From a bacterium (lineage in GTDB: Bacteria; Elusimicrobiota; Elusimicrobia; UBA1565; UBA9628): a DNA stretch of 64,000 bases. Of this stretch, positions 1 through 8,504 are shown in pieces; the first letter of the stretch is position 1; every line of letters begins with the position of its first letter. The notes below the pieces were generated by a model. The model searched no databases. It was not told the origin of the DNA and saw only the letters and a program-made list of their open reading frames with translations. The DNA is taken from NCBI GenBank assembly GCA_021822495.1, contig JAKAQO010000003.1:1-64000 (forward strand), read 5' to 3'. The position numbers were made by a program, and so were the translations under genes.

Positions 1-502
1 CGCGGCATTTTTAGAAGGAGAAATCAGCCGCATTCTTAAAGAAGAAAAAAGCCTTTCGCCGCGGCTAAAAGAAGCCATCGCCTCTTGCCCCGTTTCCGTT
101 CAAGAGCGCGGGGAATATCTTGCGCGCGGACAAAGTTTTTTTGACCGGCTCAACGCCCTAAACGCAAGCGATTCCAAAGCCTTGGCCGATCTCGTCAATC
201 ATTGGCCTCAAAAATCCTCAGAAGCCAGCCGCCTCATGCAAAAAAGCGCTCAAACGCGGCCTCATCTTTTTACCGACACCGAGGATTTTATTTCGGTTCC
301 CTATCGTCTCGCGTCTCTTTACCAGCCGGAACCGCGCTGGAAAAGCTGGGCGCGTAAAGTCGCCCGAGAATTCTTTTCCTGGACCGCTTATGGACAAGCG
401 CTTAAATCTTTAGATGAAGAAAGACAATCCCTTAAGAACGTGTTCTTAAGCATCGCGACCGGAGACCAAACCGCCGCGCGGCGAATGCTCCACCCGCGAT
501 AA
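1..502 (+). CDS. C-terminal part of an unknown protein (5' end outside window)
   Basis: The frame is open from base 2 to a TAA at 500-502, so about 166 residues are visible and the true start lies before the window. A TTG at 182 is only an internal leucine codon, because coding-like sequence continues upstream of it. The visible part is hydrophilic and rich in Lys, Glu, Arg and Ala, with no membrane segment, signal peptide or motif that I recognise. It converges on the secreted-protein gene that ends at 505, two bases away. No function is proposed. Confidence 0.6.
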   Translation, partial: AAFLEGEISRILKEEKSLSPRLKEAIASCPVSVQERGEYLARGQSFFDRLNALNASDSKALADLVNHWPQKSSEASRLMQKSAQTRPHLFTDTEDFISVPYRLASLYQPEPRWKSWARKVAREFFSWTAYGQALKSLDEERQSLKNVFLSIATGDQTAARRMLHPR

Positions 503-504
503 AT

Positions 505-1158
505 TTACTTGCACGCGCCCGTGGCCATGCACGCCTGCGGGGTTAAATTGGTGCTTCCCACCGTCTGAGGCGAGGAACTCATTGATCCGCTATTGGCATT
601 AGAGTTCGGCTGAACATAGGTAGGGTTCACTTTTTGGGCATTCGACGGAACATTGGGAATGACGACCGAGGACGGTTTAGGGGTAGTGGAAGAAGGCTTG
701 GGGGCCGAGCGCACGGGAGGGATATAAGTCGGGGCTGAAGAATAACCGGTTCCGCCTGCGGATCTATTTCCGCCATAACCGCCGCTTCCCCCGCCCATCC
801 CCGAAGTGGCAAGAGGAATCACCACCGGGTGATACCCCGGGACAAAAGTCTTTGGAGATGAGGCGGGAGCGATATGCGGAAAAGAAGGCGCCGACGCCTG
901 CGCCCCCCCTTTCTGCGCGGGAGACCCCGAATTTCCAACCGAAGTCGGCATCACGGTCTGGGAGCCTGAAGAGTTATTCATTCCGGCGCTCCCAAAAGGG
1001 TTTGATTGTAGTTGCGGAAATTGAGACGGTTGCCCATTCTGCGCATTGTTTGAATTATTGCCATTGGAAGCCGGAACAAAGGTTTGAGAATAACCCCAAG
1101 AAGATAAAAAAAAGATAAAAATTAAAAAAGGAAGCTGAACTTTCTCGCGGTTTTTCAT
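505..1158 (-). CDS. Secreted low-complexity Ser/Pro/Asn/Gly-rich protein
   Basis: 217 residues. Residues 1-24 form a signal peptide: basic MKNREK, a hydrophobic core, then GYSQ. The mature part is almost entirely Ser, Pro, Asn, Gly and Thr, with a glycine patch near residue 125 (GGGSGG) and repeated SSTTPKPSS-type runs, and it ends with two cysteines in a short ACMATGACK tail. No catalytic domain is visible; it looks like a disordered periplasmic or surface protein. The start is set by a strong AAGGAGGG ribosome site just upstream and by a TTGCAA-N17-TATACT promoter. That promoter shares its -35 box with the divergent ndk promoter. Confidence 0.75.
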   Translation of the reverse strand: MKNREKVQLPFLIFIFFLSSWGYSQTFVPASNGNNSNNAQNGQPSQFPQLQSNPFGSAGMNNSSGSQTVMPTSVGNSGSPAQKGGAQASAPSFPHIAPASSPKTFVPGYHPVVIPLATSGMGGGSGGYGGNRSAGGTGYSSAPTYIPPVRSAPKPSSTTPKPSSVVIPNVPSNAQKVNPTYVQPNSNANSGSMSSSPQTVGSTNLTPQACMATGACK

Positions 1159-1176
1159 CTTTAAACCCTCCTTATC

Positions 1177-1205
1177 AGTATAAACCCAAAAACCATTTTT
1201 TGCAA
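1177..1205 (-). promoter_or_regulatory. Promoter of the secreted low-complexity protein
   Basis: On the minus strand TTGCAA (1200-1205) is followed by a 17-base spacer and TATACT (1177-1182), then the AAGGAGGG ribosome site and the ATG at 1158. The TTGCAA box is its own reverse complement and is also the -35 box of the ndk promoter. Confidence 0.65.
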
Positions 1206-1228
1206 GCCCTTTTCTATTATTGTAAGAT
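1200..1228 (+). promoter_or_regulatory. ndk promoter sharing its -35 box with the divergent gene
   Basis: TTGCAA (1200-1205), a 17-base spacer, then TAAGAT (1223-1228). The predicted transcript would start near 1235 and carry an AAAAGGAG ribosome site ahead of the ATG at 1249. Because TTGCAA is palindromic, the same six bases serve the promoter reading the other way. Confidence 0.6.
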
Positions 1229-1248
1229 AGAGAAAAAAGGAGTACCTT

Positions 1249-1710
1249 ATGGCCATCGAAGAAACCCTCGTTTTAATCAAACCGGACGGCAACAAACGCC
1301 GCTTGACCGGGCTCACCATTGACCGTTTGGACGCTTCTGGACTTGAAATGGTCGCCGCCAAGATGGTGTCTGTTTCAGAATCCCTGGCGAAGGAACACTA
1401 TAGCCTTCTTAAAGACAAACCGTTTTTCCCCAATCTCATTCGCTATATCCGAGGCGAATTTCACGGATTTAAAGATCACCGCATCCTGGCGCTAGTCTAC
1501 CGGGGAGAAAACGCGATTAAAAAGGTTCGCGAGGTAACCGGCGCGACCAACCCCGAACAAGCCCTTCCGGGCACCATCCGCGGTTCTTTTGGACGCATCA
1601 CCACCGACGGACAGTTTGAGAACGTCCTCCATGCTTCCGGAGACGCCACCGACGCCGCGAGAGAAGTCTCCCTTTGGTTTAAGCCCGAGGAGATTTTGCC
1701 AAGAGGCTAA
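1249..1710 (+). CDS. ndk: Nucleoside diphosphate kinase
   Basis: 153 residues. Transfers the gamma phosphate of ATP to nucleoside diphosphates through a phosphohistidine, balancing NTP and dNTP pools in the cytoplasm. The N-terminus (ETLVLIKPDG) is the classic family opening with the conserved Lys, and the active-site His is H128 in NVLHASGD. The family more often reads NxxHGSD, so HASGD is a slight variant with one extra small residue. Length is close to the usual 135-155. AAAAGGAG lies just before the ATG. The next gene begins one base after the stop, so the two are probably co-transcribed. Confidence 0.95.
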   Translation: MAIEETLVLIKPDGNKRRLTGLTIDRLDASGLEMVAAKMVSVSESLAKEHYSLLKDKPFFPNLIRYIRGEFHGFKDHRILALVYRGENAIKKVREVTGATNPEQALPGTIRGSFGRITTDGQFENVLHASGDATDAAREVSLWFKPEEILPRG

Positions 1711-1711
1711 C

Positions 1712-2599
1712 ATGAAGGTCATTCTTTTTCTCGTCGGAATCCTGACCGGACTTCTTTTCAGTCAAGTCGTCCAGCCGGTTTCAGCTGAATCTCCCATTAT
1801 TCCCGGCCTCGACGCCTCGTTTAAAACCTCCGACGGCTGGACATTGACCGCCAAATATATGCCGGCCCAGAAAAACGAAAAAACCGTTCTTCTCCTTCAC
1901 GGCAGAGGAGAAGCAAAGGAACATTGGATTTTACTCGCCCGTTATTTAAAGGACGCGGGGCTTGGATATTTAGCCGTCGACTTAAGAGGCCATGGAGACA
2001 GTCTTTCAGGCCCCAAGGGAAAAGAGTCCTGGCACAAATTCAGAGCGAACAAGCGGCAGAATGATTTTGAAAATATGCGTTTTGACATTGACGCCTCAAT
2101 TCAATACCTAAAAACGCAGGGAGTCGATTCCAATTCCGTCGCCTTGATTGGAGATGAAGTGGGCGGAAGCCTGGCCCTTAAATACGCGGCCATTCACCCG
2201 GAAATTCCCATGGTCGTCTTAATTTCCCCAGGCCTTAATTATGAGGAAGTCTTGACGGTCAACGCCATGCGCGCCTATAAAAACCGCCCCGTTCTTTTAA
2301 TCTACGCCGAAAGCGACCGCAAGTCTTCTCATGAAGCGCCGCTTCTCTATCAATTCGCGCGTCTCTCCGCTGGCGACCCGAACGCGAGTTTGGTATCCAT
2401 TCCCAATTTAAACGGGCGCAAAATCGCTTTCTATCGGCCTATCGCCCAACAAATCGCCGATTGGATAAAAAATCCCGTTAAAATTTTGCCTCCCGCCGTT
2501 TCCACCTCCACCGTCAATTCGACGATGATCTCAACAGCAACCTCAAGCGTGGCTTTATCCTCATCAACATCAACAGCCCCCGCGCTTCAAAACCCTTGA
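1712..2599 (+). CDS. Exported alpha/beta-hydrolase-fold protein lacking catalytic residues
   Basis: 295 residues from the ATG at 1712, one base after ndk. This start is chosen over an in-frame TTG at 1589 inside ndk because it opens a clean signal peptide ending near VSAES (residues 1-23). The hydrolase fold is clear: oxyanion-type HGRGE, RGHGDS, and the strand leading to the usual GxSxG elbow. The elbow reads GDEVG, so the nucleophile Ser is absent. YAESD keeps the acid position, but the segment where the catalytic His is expected (NLNGRKIAFY) has no His. The protein is probably a non-enzymatic or repurposed member. The last about 35 residues are a Ser/Thr-rich tail. It overlaps murQ by 4 bases. 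Confidence 0.8.
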   Translation: MKVILFLVGILTGLLFSQVVQPVSAESPIIPGLDASFKTSDGWTLTAKYMPAQKNEKTVLLLHGRGEAKEHWILLARYLKDAGLGYLAVDLRGHGDSLSGPKGKESWHKFRANKRQNDFENMRFDIDASIQYLKTQGVDSNSVALIGDEVGGSLALKYAAIHPEIPMVVLISPGLNYEEVLTVNAMRAYKNRPVLLIYAESDRKSSHEAPLLYQFARLSAGDPNASLVSIPNLNGRKIAFYRPIAQQIADWIKNPVKILPPAVSTSTVNSTMISTATSSVALSSSTSTAPALQNP

Positions 2600-3501
2600 C
2601 ATCTCCGGACGCGCCCTTTAAAATCTATTCTCGCCTTCCCACGGAAAAATCATCGTCTTATTCCAATCTCGACGAACTGAAACCCTTAGAGATCGCGCGC
2701 CTCATGAATAAAGAAGACGCAAAAGTCGTCTCCGCCGTTAAAAAACAGCTTCGCTCCATCGCCAAGGGAGCGGAACTGATCCAAAAATGTTTATCTAAGG
2801 ATGGGCGGATCTTTTTATTTGGGGCGGGAACCAGCGGAAGGCTCGGGGTTCTTGAAGCGGCGGAATGCCCGCCGACTTTTGGAACGCCTCCTGAGTTAAT
2901 TCAAGCGGTCATCGCTGGAGGAAAAAATTCCATCTTTGCCGCCCGCGAGGGCGCCGAGGACTTGCCCATTGATTCCGAAGTCAAGAAAATCCTAACCCCC
3001 AAAGACGTCGTGATTGGAATTGCGGCCAGCGGACTCACTCCTTTCACGCGCTCGGCTCTTCAATTTGCGAGAAAACGCGGATGCCGGACTATTTTTTTAA
3101 CCTGCAATTTCCAAGAAGCCCGCAAGCCCTTGGCCGACATCATCATCGCCCTCAACGTGGGCCCGGAAATCATCGCGGGTTCCACCCGCCTTAAGGCCGG
3201 AACCGCGACGAAAATGGCGCTCAATATGTTGACCACGATATCCATGATCGGCCTTGGGAAAACCTATGGCCCCTGGATGGTGGACTTAAGGCCGAACTCC
3301 CGAAAACTCAAGTTAAGGGCCGTTCGCATCGTCTCGGAAATCACAAAAACGCCGCCTCATATCTCGGAGGATTTTCTCAACAAAGCTCATGGGAACGCGA
3401 AACTCGCAATTCTCATGAGCCAGAAAAAAATGAATTTGGCTCAAGCGCGGCAAAAACTCGCCAAGGCCCAAGGGTTTTTGCGCCGCGCGCTTTTAGATTA
3501 A
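2596..3501 (+). CDS. murQ: N-acetylmuramic acid 6-phosphate etherase
   Basis: 301 residues. Cleaves the lactyl ether of MurNAc-6-phosphate to give GlcNAc-6-phosphate and D-lactate in cell-wall recycling. The family signature GAGTSGRLGVLEAAECPPTFG-like stretch (about residues 74-94) is intact, with the SIS sugar-phosphate fold, and the N-terminus carries the expected TE...LD...EIARLMNKEDAKV pattern. The chosen start is a TTG that overlaps the TGA of the preceding gene, consistent with translational coupling. The C-terminus overlaps the convergent small membrane-protein gene by 4 bases. Linked to the other cell-wall enzymes of the window only by theme. Confidence 0.93.
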   Translation: MTSPDAPFKIYSRLPTEKSSSYSNLDELKPLEIARLMNKEDAKVVSAVKKQLRSIAKGAELIQKCLSKDGRIFLFGAGTSGRLGVLEAAECPPTFGTPPELIQAVIAGGKNSIFAAREGAEDLPIDSEVKKILTPKDVVIGIAASGLTPFTRSALQFARKRGCRTIFLTCNFQEARKPLADIIIALNVGPEIIAGSTRLKAGTATKMALNMLTTISMIGLGKTYGPWMVDLRPNSRKLKLRAVRIVSEITKTPPHISEDFLNKAHGNAKLAILMSQKKMNLAQARQKLAKAQGFLRRALLD

Positions 3502-3776
3502 TTTGAGGGCGCCGGAGGAGCTTCCGGAGAAGCGGAAAGAGAATCGGGGTTTTTGCCGGAGAAACTAACCCGCGGAGCGAAGGGAACCGCGTGCTCCAAA
3601 GGCGGGTTTGGGCTATTTTGAGGTTTTGAAACCATTCTTGCCGCGATAATTTTCCCAATTTCACGCCCCATCACTCTTCCCTGCCAAGCCGGAAAGGAAG
3701 GCAAAATAAACTTCTCAAAATAAAGCCAGCCCGCTAAAGCCGCAAGGACAACGAGAGGCAGGATATATCTTTTCAA
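3498..3776 (-). CDS. Small membrane-anchored protein with Pro/Ser-rich tail
   Basis: 92 residues. One N-terminal membrane segment (about residues 4-22, LPLVVLAALAGWLYF), then a short basic stretch, and a tail rich in Pro, Ser and Asn. It starts at a TTG two bases after the rpoD stop, with GGAG formed by the end of rpoD, so it is read as the last gene of the hinT-rpsU-dnaG-rpoD operon. No known domain is seen. It could be a small envelope protein; function unknown. Confidence 0.55.
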   Translation of the reverse strand: MKRYILPLVVLAALAGWLYFEKFILPSFPAWQGRVMGREIGKIIAARMVSKPQNSPNPPLEHAVPFAPRVSFSGKNPDSLSASPEAPPAPSN

Positions 3777-3778
3777 AG

Positions 3779-5494
3779 TTACTCCATATAGTCTTTCAGG
3801 AGTTTGCTCCGGGAGGGGTGACGAAGCTTGCGGATTGCCTTTGCCTCGATTTGCCGCACGCGCTCGCGGGTCACGCGAAAAAGGCGGCCCACTTCTTCAA
3901 GGGTTCGCGGATAGCCCGTGTCAATTCCAAAGCGCAGTTTGACGATTTTAGCTTCTCGGTCGCTTAAGGTCGCCAAAACCTGTTCGATTTCTTTTTTCCT
4001 TAAAAAAGAAGCCGCCGAATAAGACGCGGGGTGGCTGCTTTTATCCTCCAGAAATTCTTCCAAGTAAGAATCGTCTTCTTCTCCAACCGGAGTGGATAAA
4101 GACACCGGCTCCTGCATGATTTTAAGAACATTCTTGACCTTATCCATGGACAGGTGCATGGACTTTGAATACTCTTCAATGGTGGGTTCCCGCCCATACT
4201 CCTGGCGGTATTTTCTGGACACCTTCGTCAGTTTGGAAATTAATTCCTTCATGTGAACCGGAATGCGAATGGTGCGCGCTTGATCGGCAATCGCGCGGTT
4301 GATGGATTGCCGAATCCACCAAGTGGCGTAAGTTGAGAATTTAAAGCCGCGCTTATATTCAAATTTCTCAACCGCCTTCATCAGTCCCAAACCGCCTTCC
4401 TGGAACAAATCCGAAAGCTCAAGGTTTGAGTTCACGTGTTTTTTTGCGATGGAAACCACCAGCCTCAGGTTCGCTTTAATGAGCTTTAATTTATCCGTCA
4501 AAATCGTCTCTTCCAGACGAACGATTTTGTCATCTAATTCCAAAAATCTTTCCCCGGGGATGGGAAGCGTATTTTGAATGCGCTGAAGGCGATCGACCAC
4601 CGCGCCCATATTTTCAAGCGCGGCTTCGACCGCCGACGGCGCGTATCCGGTTTTAGCCTTAAAAGCGGTTTCCGTCATCTTCCCGCTTTTGATTTGCTGG
4701 AAGTAGTGCTGAAGTTCTTCATAACTAGCGCCGTATCTCTTTTTGTAGCGCTCGATTTCATCATGACACTCGCGAATTTTAGAAGCGAGGTTTTTAACCT
4801 TGTTGGTCAAACGCTTGATTTTTTCCTGGTTCAGATCAAGACTCAGGATTTTTTCGATAACGATCTTGTTCCTTTTTTCGATGGCCTTGTTAATCTCAAT
4901 TCTGTCTTTTTCCTTTAGATTGGGATTGTTTAAGCGGGAGCGCAGGTTCGCCATCACTTTTTCCGATTCCGCGATAAAGCGGGAAACGGTTTTCATTTTC
5001 TTTTTCATTCCCGCGAGTTCCGAATCAGTTTTCCGTCCCCGGGGCATTAATTCCTTGGGGGTCATCTCTTCTTGTTCGATGAGGGTTTCCCAACTGCGGA
5101 TTTCACGCATCGCGACCGGAGACTCCAAGACCAAAAGCCTCAGTTCTCTTTCTCTTTCCCGAACGTTTCTGGCCAAGGTAACTTCTTCCTCGCGGCTGAG
5201 AAGCGGCACGCGCCCCATTTCGGAAAGATACATGCGAATAGAATTGGAAACATCGGAAGAAGAAGTCCATTCTTCGCTAAAGCGCTCTCTTTCGGGAGTG
5301 GAATCGGGAAGAGCTTTTTTCTTATCTACGACCTCTATTCCCAAATCCTCCAAGGTTGACATTAAATCATCCACTTCCTCGGAACTGATATTGGCGGGCC
5401 CCAAGGTCCTGTTGATTTCATCGAGCGTCAAATACCCGTGGTTTTTGCCCATCTCGATTAGATTTTTTACCGCTTGACTTGCATGAATAGCCAT
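3779..5494 (-). CDS. rpoD: Primary sigma factor (sigma-70, RpoD)
   Basis: 571 residues. Housekeeping sigma subunit that directs RNA polymerase to -35/-10 promoters. Region 1.1-like helices occupy residues 1-60. Region 1.2 follows ([20 protein letters not shown]), then a charged coiled-coil insertion (about 130-300). Regions 2.2-2.4 are canonical: [17 protein letters not shown], then [10 protein letters not shown], then RTIRIPVHM. Region 4.2 is [20 protein letters not shown]. The length and the long non-conserved region mark a primary rather than an alternative sigma factor. It starts two bases after the dnaG stop. The promoters proposed in this window agree with a standard sigma-70 consensus. 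Confidence 0.97.
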   Translation of the reverse strand: MAIHASQAVKNLIEMGKNHGYLTLDEINRTLGPANISSEEVDDLMSTLEDLGIEVVDKKKALPDSTPERERFSEEWTSSSDVSNSIRMYLSEMGRVPLLSREEEVTLARNVRERERELRLLVLESPVAMREIRSWETLIEQEEMTPKELMPRGRKTDSELAGMKKKMKTVSRFIAESEKVMANLRSRLNNPNLKEKDRIEINKAIEKRNKIVIEKILSLDLNQEKIKRLTNKVKNLASKIRECHDEIERYKKRYGASYEELQHYFQQIKSGKMTETAFKAKTGYAPSAVEAALENMGAVVDRLQRIQNTLPIPGERFLELDDKIVRLEETILTDKLKLIKANLRLVVSIAKKHVNSNLELSDLFQEGGLGLMKAVEKFEYKRGFKFSTYATWWIRQSINRAIADQARTIRIPVHMKELISKLTKVSRKYRQEYGREPTIEEYSKSMHLSMDKVKNVLKIMQEPVSLSTPVGEEDDSYLEEFLEDKSSHPASYSAASFLRKKEIEQVLATLSDREAKIVKLRFGIDTGYPRTLEEVGRLFRVTRERVRQIEAKAIRKLRHPSRSKLLKDYME

Positions 5495-5496
5495 AA

Positions 5497-7254
5497 TTAC
5501 CTGCTCCCTTTTAGTTCACAAAGTACTTTCTGATATTCCAGCCTTAAGTCCGGATGCAGCTCGCCGTCTTTTTGAGAGTGAATGCGCCCCTCAAGCTCCT
5601 GAAGACGCTCTTCAAGATGTCGGCGCGTAAAAATTCGGTTTAATTCCTGTTTGGGATCTTCTCCTTCCATGCTTTCCGCGATCATGAGAAGTTCAGACGC
5701 CAGAGGCTTAGCCGAACCCGCATTTTCCAATAAGCGCGCCGGCCAACCCGGAAGATGGGACTCAGCTGAAAGAAGCGCCTGCCAAGTAGCACGGGCGTCC
5801 GGCGACATAAAATGAGTCTCGCTTGCGATCGCGGTTAAAGACGGGTCTTTGATCATCAGACAGAGAACCTGCCGCTCAAACGGGCTGGCCTCAATTTTTG
5901 GCGCGCTCGCCTTTAAATTCTCTCGCCCATTATTTGAATCATAGGGACGCCGAAAACGGAATTTTTTATCCATCTCTTTTTTAAATTCCATCCGCAAAGA
6001 GTCTTCCGGAATCTGAAGCCGCTGGGACAAGGCGCGCAGCCATTCAGAACGCAAAACCTCATCTGAAGTCTTTGAAATCAAGCCGAACACTTCATGGGCG
6101 ATCTCGGACTTCTTTGATGAAGACAAGGGCCCCTTGTGTCCCGCAAGAAGAATTTCCGTCTTAAAAGCCGCCGGGTCCAAGGCCTGATTCAAAAGTTCCC
6201 TTAACGCCGTAGCTCCTTTTTCAATCAAAATCTCATCGGGATCCTGGTCTCCCGGCAAAACAGCGATGCGAACATCGATATCCTCGGGGAGTAAAATTTC
6301 AGCCGAGCGCAAAGCCGCCGCGCGACCCGCTGAATCCGGGTCAAACGCGATGACTGTTTTCGCTCCGTAGCGCTTGATGGTTTTGGCGTGCTCAGAAGTA
6401 ATCGCCGTTCCCAGAGGAGCGACGGCCGCGTCAATTCCATATTGATGCGCCATTAAAACGTCCAAGTATCCCTCCATGAGAAAAATTTCCCGATTGGCGC
6501 GGATGGAGGACAAGCGCTCGAAAACTCCATAAAGAATGCGGCTTTTGGAAAAAAGAGGAGACTCCGCGGAGTTGAGATATTTCGGCTGAATTTCGGAATT
6601 TAAAACCCGCCCACCAAAACCCACGACGCTCCCTTTGGAATCCCGAATCGGAAAAAGAATCCGTCCGAAAAAAGAAGGCCTTAAGCGCCCGCTGATTTTG
6701 ACGGCGACCCCCGAGGAAATAAGACGCGCCTCGGAAAACCCTTTTTTCTTGGCCGCCTCCAGAAAAACATTTGAATCAGGCACGAACCCCAACTGAAAGC
6801 GCTCAAAGGATTCTTTTGAGACCTTGCGGCCTGCCAGATAGCGCCGAGCGTGTTCCGCAGCAGGCGAACGGAGAAGCTCACTGTGATAAAAAGAGGACGC
6901 AAAATCCAAAACCGCTTTTAAACTCATCTTCTCTTCGTAATGCCGATCCTTTCTTTCCGTTTGAACCAGGGGCACGCCCGTCTTGGCGGCCAATTTTTCG
7001 AGGGCCTCCGGGAAAGTCAGATTCTCGGCTTTCATGACAAAAGAAAAAGCGTCCCCCCCTTCTCCGCAGCCGAAGCAGTGAAAAGTCTGCCTTTCAGGAC
7101 TGACGATAAAAGAGGGGGTTTTTTCGTTGTGAAAAGGGCAAAGCCCCTTCAGGTTCTTTCCGGAACGCTGAAGGTTCGGGACATAGTCGGAAACGACATC
7201 GGCGATATCCAGCTTTAAGCGAATCGCCTCAACCGCATCTCCTGTAACGCCCAC
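5497..7254 (-). CDS. dnaG: DNA primase
   Basis: 585 residues. Makes RNA primers at the replication fork. The N-terminal CHC2 zinc-binding domain is intact ([11 protein letters not shown], then [10 protein letters not shown], about residues 41-70). The catalytic core and Toprim domain follow, with EGYLDV and [10 protein letters not shown] carrying the metal-binding acids (about 260-320). The C-terminal part (from about 430) is the poorly conserved helicase-interacting region. The start is a GTG (7252-7254) preceded by AAGGAGG at close spacing. It lies between rpsU and rpoD, the classic macromolecular-synthesis order. Confidence 0.97.
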   Translation of the reverse strand: MGVTGDAVEAIRLKLDIADVVSDYVPNLQRSGKNLKGLCPFHNEKTPSFIVSPERQTFHCFGCGEGGDAFSFVMKAENLTFPEALEKLAAKTGVPLVQTERKDRHYEEKMSLKAVLDFASSFYHSELLRSPAAEHARRYLAGRKVSKESFERFQLGFVPDSNVFLEAAKKKGFSEARLISSGVAVKISGRLRPSFFGRILFPIRDSKGSVVGFGGRVLNSEIQPKYLNSAESPLFSKSRILYGVFERLSSIRANREIFLMEGYLDVLMAHQYGIDAAVAPLGTAITSEHAKTIKRYGAKTVIAFDPDSAGRAAALRSAEILLPEDIDVRIAVLPGDQDPDEILIEKGATALRELLNQALDPAAFKTEILLAGHKGPLSSSKKSEIAHEVFGLISKTSDEVLRSEWLRALSQRLQIPEDSLRMEFKKEMDKKFRFRRPYDSNNGRENLKASAPKIEASPFERQVLCLMIKDPSLTAIASETHFMSPDARATWQALLSAESHLPGWPARLLENAGSAKPLASELLMIAESMEGEDPKQELNRIFTRRHLEERLQELEGRIHSQKDGELHPDLRLEYQKVLCELKGSR

Positions 7255-7268
7255 CTTGCCTCCTTGAC

Positions 7269-7466
7269 CTAAACCGTCTTTCGACGTCTGGAACGCATCA
7301 TCTTCCGCCTTGATTCCGCCGCCTTCATCTTCCGCTTCAAAGAAGGAGGGAGATAGAATTCCCGGCGCTTAATTTCGCGAAGAACTCCGTTTTTTTCGCA
7401 CTCGCGCTTAAAACGCCGCAACGCGTCGTCAACGCCTTCGCCTTCGCGCAACTTAACAAAAACCAT
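7269..7466 (-). CDS. rpsU: 30S ribosomal protein S21
   Basis: 65 residues from the ATG at 7466. A second ATG six bases upstream (7472) would add Met-Phe; the inner start is preferred because S21 proteins normally begin with Val-rich VKLREGE, as here. The central [11 protein letters not shown] motif and the Arg/Lys-rich C-terminus ([13 protein letters not shown]) are typical. A GGGGGTG ribosome-site-like run precedes both starts. It is the second gene of the hinT-rpsU-dnaG-rpoD operon; 14 bases separate it from dnaG. Confidence 0.95.
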   Translation of the reverse strand: MVFVKLREGEGVDDALRRFKRECEKNGVLREIKRREFYLPPSLKRKMKAAESRRKMMRSRRRKTV

Positions 7467-7490
7467 GAACATTCACCCCCTTTTTTTAAA

Positions 7491-7829
7491 TCAGCCCGGC
7501 GGCCACTGCATTGCGCGCCCGCCCATTAAATGATAATGCAGATGGTCAACCGTCTGACCAGCTCCGCGGCCGTTATTGGCCACCAACCGAAACGAATCCA
7601 AATTCAAGGAAGCGGCCACCTGAGCCGCCACTCTTTGCAAATGCCCCAACAAATCCTTGTCTTCATCCGTCGAAGACAGAAGGCTCGCGATATGTTTTTT
7701 AGGAACGACCAAAACATGCGTGGGAGCCTTGGGGCTGATATCCTTAAACACGAGGCTCCGCTCATCCTCGAAAATAAGCTGCGAAGGAATCTCTTTCGCG
7801 GCTATCCGACAAAATAGGCAGGAACCCAT
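7491..7829 (-). CDS. hinT: HIT-family purine nucleoside phosphoramidase
   Basis: 112 residues. HIT proteins hydrolyse AMP-linked phosphoramidates, such as aminoacyl-AMP by-products. The zinc-type N-terminus CLFCRIAAKEIP and the catalytic histidine triad DHLHYHLMGGR near the C-terminus are both present, and VVPKKH is the usual central motif. Length matches the bacterial HinT group. It is the promoter-proximal gene of the operon leading to rpsU, dnaG and rpoD, reached from an extended -10 promoter at 7844-7873. Confidence 0.93.
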   Translation of the reverse strand: MGSCLFCRIAAKEIPSQLIFEDERSLVFKDISPKAPTHVLVVPKKHIASLLSSTDEDKDLLGHLQRVAAQVAASLNLDSFRLVANNGRGAGQTVDHLHYHLMGGRAMQWPPG

Positions 7830-7843
7830 TGAATATCTGAGTT

Positions 7844-7873
7844 ATTATACCAAAGCCTTCCCTAATAAGGCAA
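7844..7873 (-). promoter_or_regulatory. Extended -10 promoter for hinT-rpsU-dnaG-rpoD
   Basis: On the minus strand TTGCCT (7868-7873), an 18-base spacer ending in TGG, then a perfect TATAAT (7844-7849). The -10 box ends 14 bases before the hinT ATG, so the leader would be about 7-8 bases. The divergent DUF3015 promoter starts six bases away, so the two polymerase footprints would overlap. Confidence 0.65.
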
Positions 7874-7878
7874 AAAAC

Positions 7879-7907
7879 TTGACACCTGCGCAACAAATTC
7901 ATCTAAT
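7879..7907 (+). promoter_or_regulatory. Promoter of the DUF3015 gene
   Basis: A perfect -35 TTGACA (7879-7884), 17-base spacer, then TCTAAT (7902-7907); TAATAT two bases on is an alternative -10. A leader of about 70-75 bases follows, ending in an AAAAGGAG ribosome site before the ATG at 7989. Confidence 0.6.
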
Positions 7908-7988
7908 ATTTCTCAGCGTGGCCCCCCAGCGCAGAGAATGGGAGTCGTCGCGACAAGTCCAATAAAAAAAGATAAAAGGAGAAATTAA

Positions 7989-8492
7989 ATGATTAAGAAA
8001 ATACTGTTTGCTTTCGCGGCGCTGACGTTCGTATCCGGGATGGTTTACGCGGGAACTCAAAATGACGCGGGTTGCGGGCTGGGTAGCGAGATATTCAAGG
8101 ACAACAATATGCCCGAGCAGGTTCTCGCGGGAACGACCAACAACTCGATCTCACCGCAAAGCTCGGCCATCACCAGCGGCACATCGGGCTGTACCGCCGC
8201 AAATGGCGCGAGCAAAAGCGCCCAAGCCGAGCTAAAACAAAAAGCCTTCGCGACCCAAAACTGGCGAGATCTCAACCGCCAAATGGCCTCCGGCGGCGGA
8301 AAATACGTTTCCACGCTCGCGAATCTGATGGGATGCTCTAAGAATTCTCAAGGAGCCTTCGCTCATTTCGCTCAAACTCATTATGTTTCCATCACTAAAA
8401 ATGCGAAATCCTCGCCCTCAAATGCCGTTGAGAATTTAAGGTCCGCCATCGCGAAAGATCCGAAGATGTCCATGTCTTGCTCGCTTACCTAG
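7989..8492 (+). CDS. Exported DUF3015-family protein
   Basis: 167 residues with an N-terminal signal peptide (residues 1-21, cleaved after VYA). The mature part matches the DUF3015 pattern: GCGLGSEIFKDN near the N-terminus, then a TSGTSGC motif, and a conserved Cys near residue 115 and the C-terminus. The family has no defined biochemical role; members are small periplasmic proteins. It has its own TTGACA promoter, an AAAAGGAG ribosome site seven bases before the ATG, and a strong rho-independent terminator at 8514-8554. That terminator intrudes into the next gene. Confidence 0.85.
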   Translation: MIKKILFAFAALTFVSGMVYAGTQNDAGCGLGSEIFKDNNMPEQVLAGTTNNSISPQSSAITSGTSGCTAANGASKSAQAELKQKAFATQNWRDLNRQMASGGGKYVSTLANLMGCSKNSQGAFAHFAQTHYVSITKNAKSSPSNAVENLRSAIAKDPKMSMSCSLT

Positions 8493-8504
8493 GCGAGGTC
8501 TTAA

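Noticed and set aside
2596-2601. TTGACA at the start of murQ as a promoter
   Set aside because: No -10 box lies at a suitable distance and the gene overlaps its upstream neighbour.
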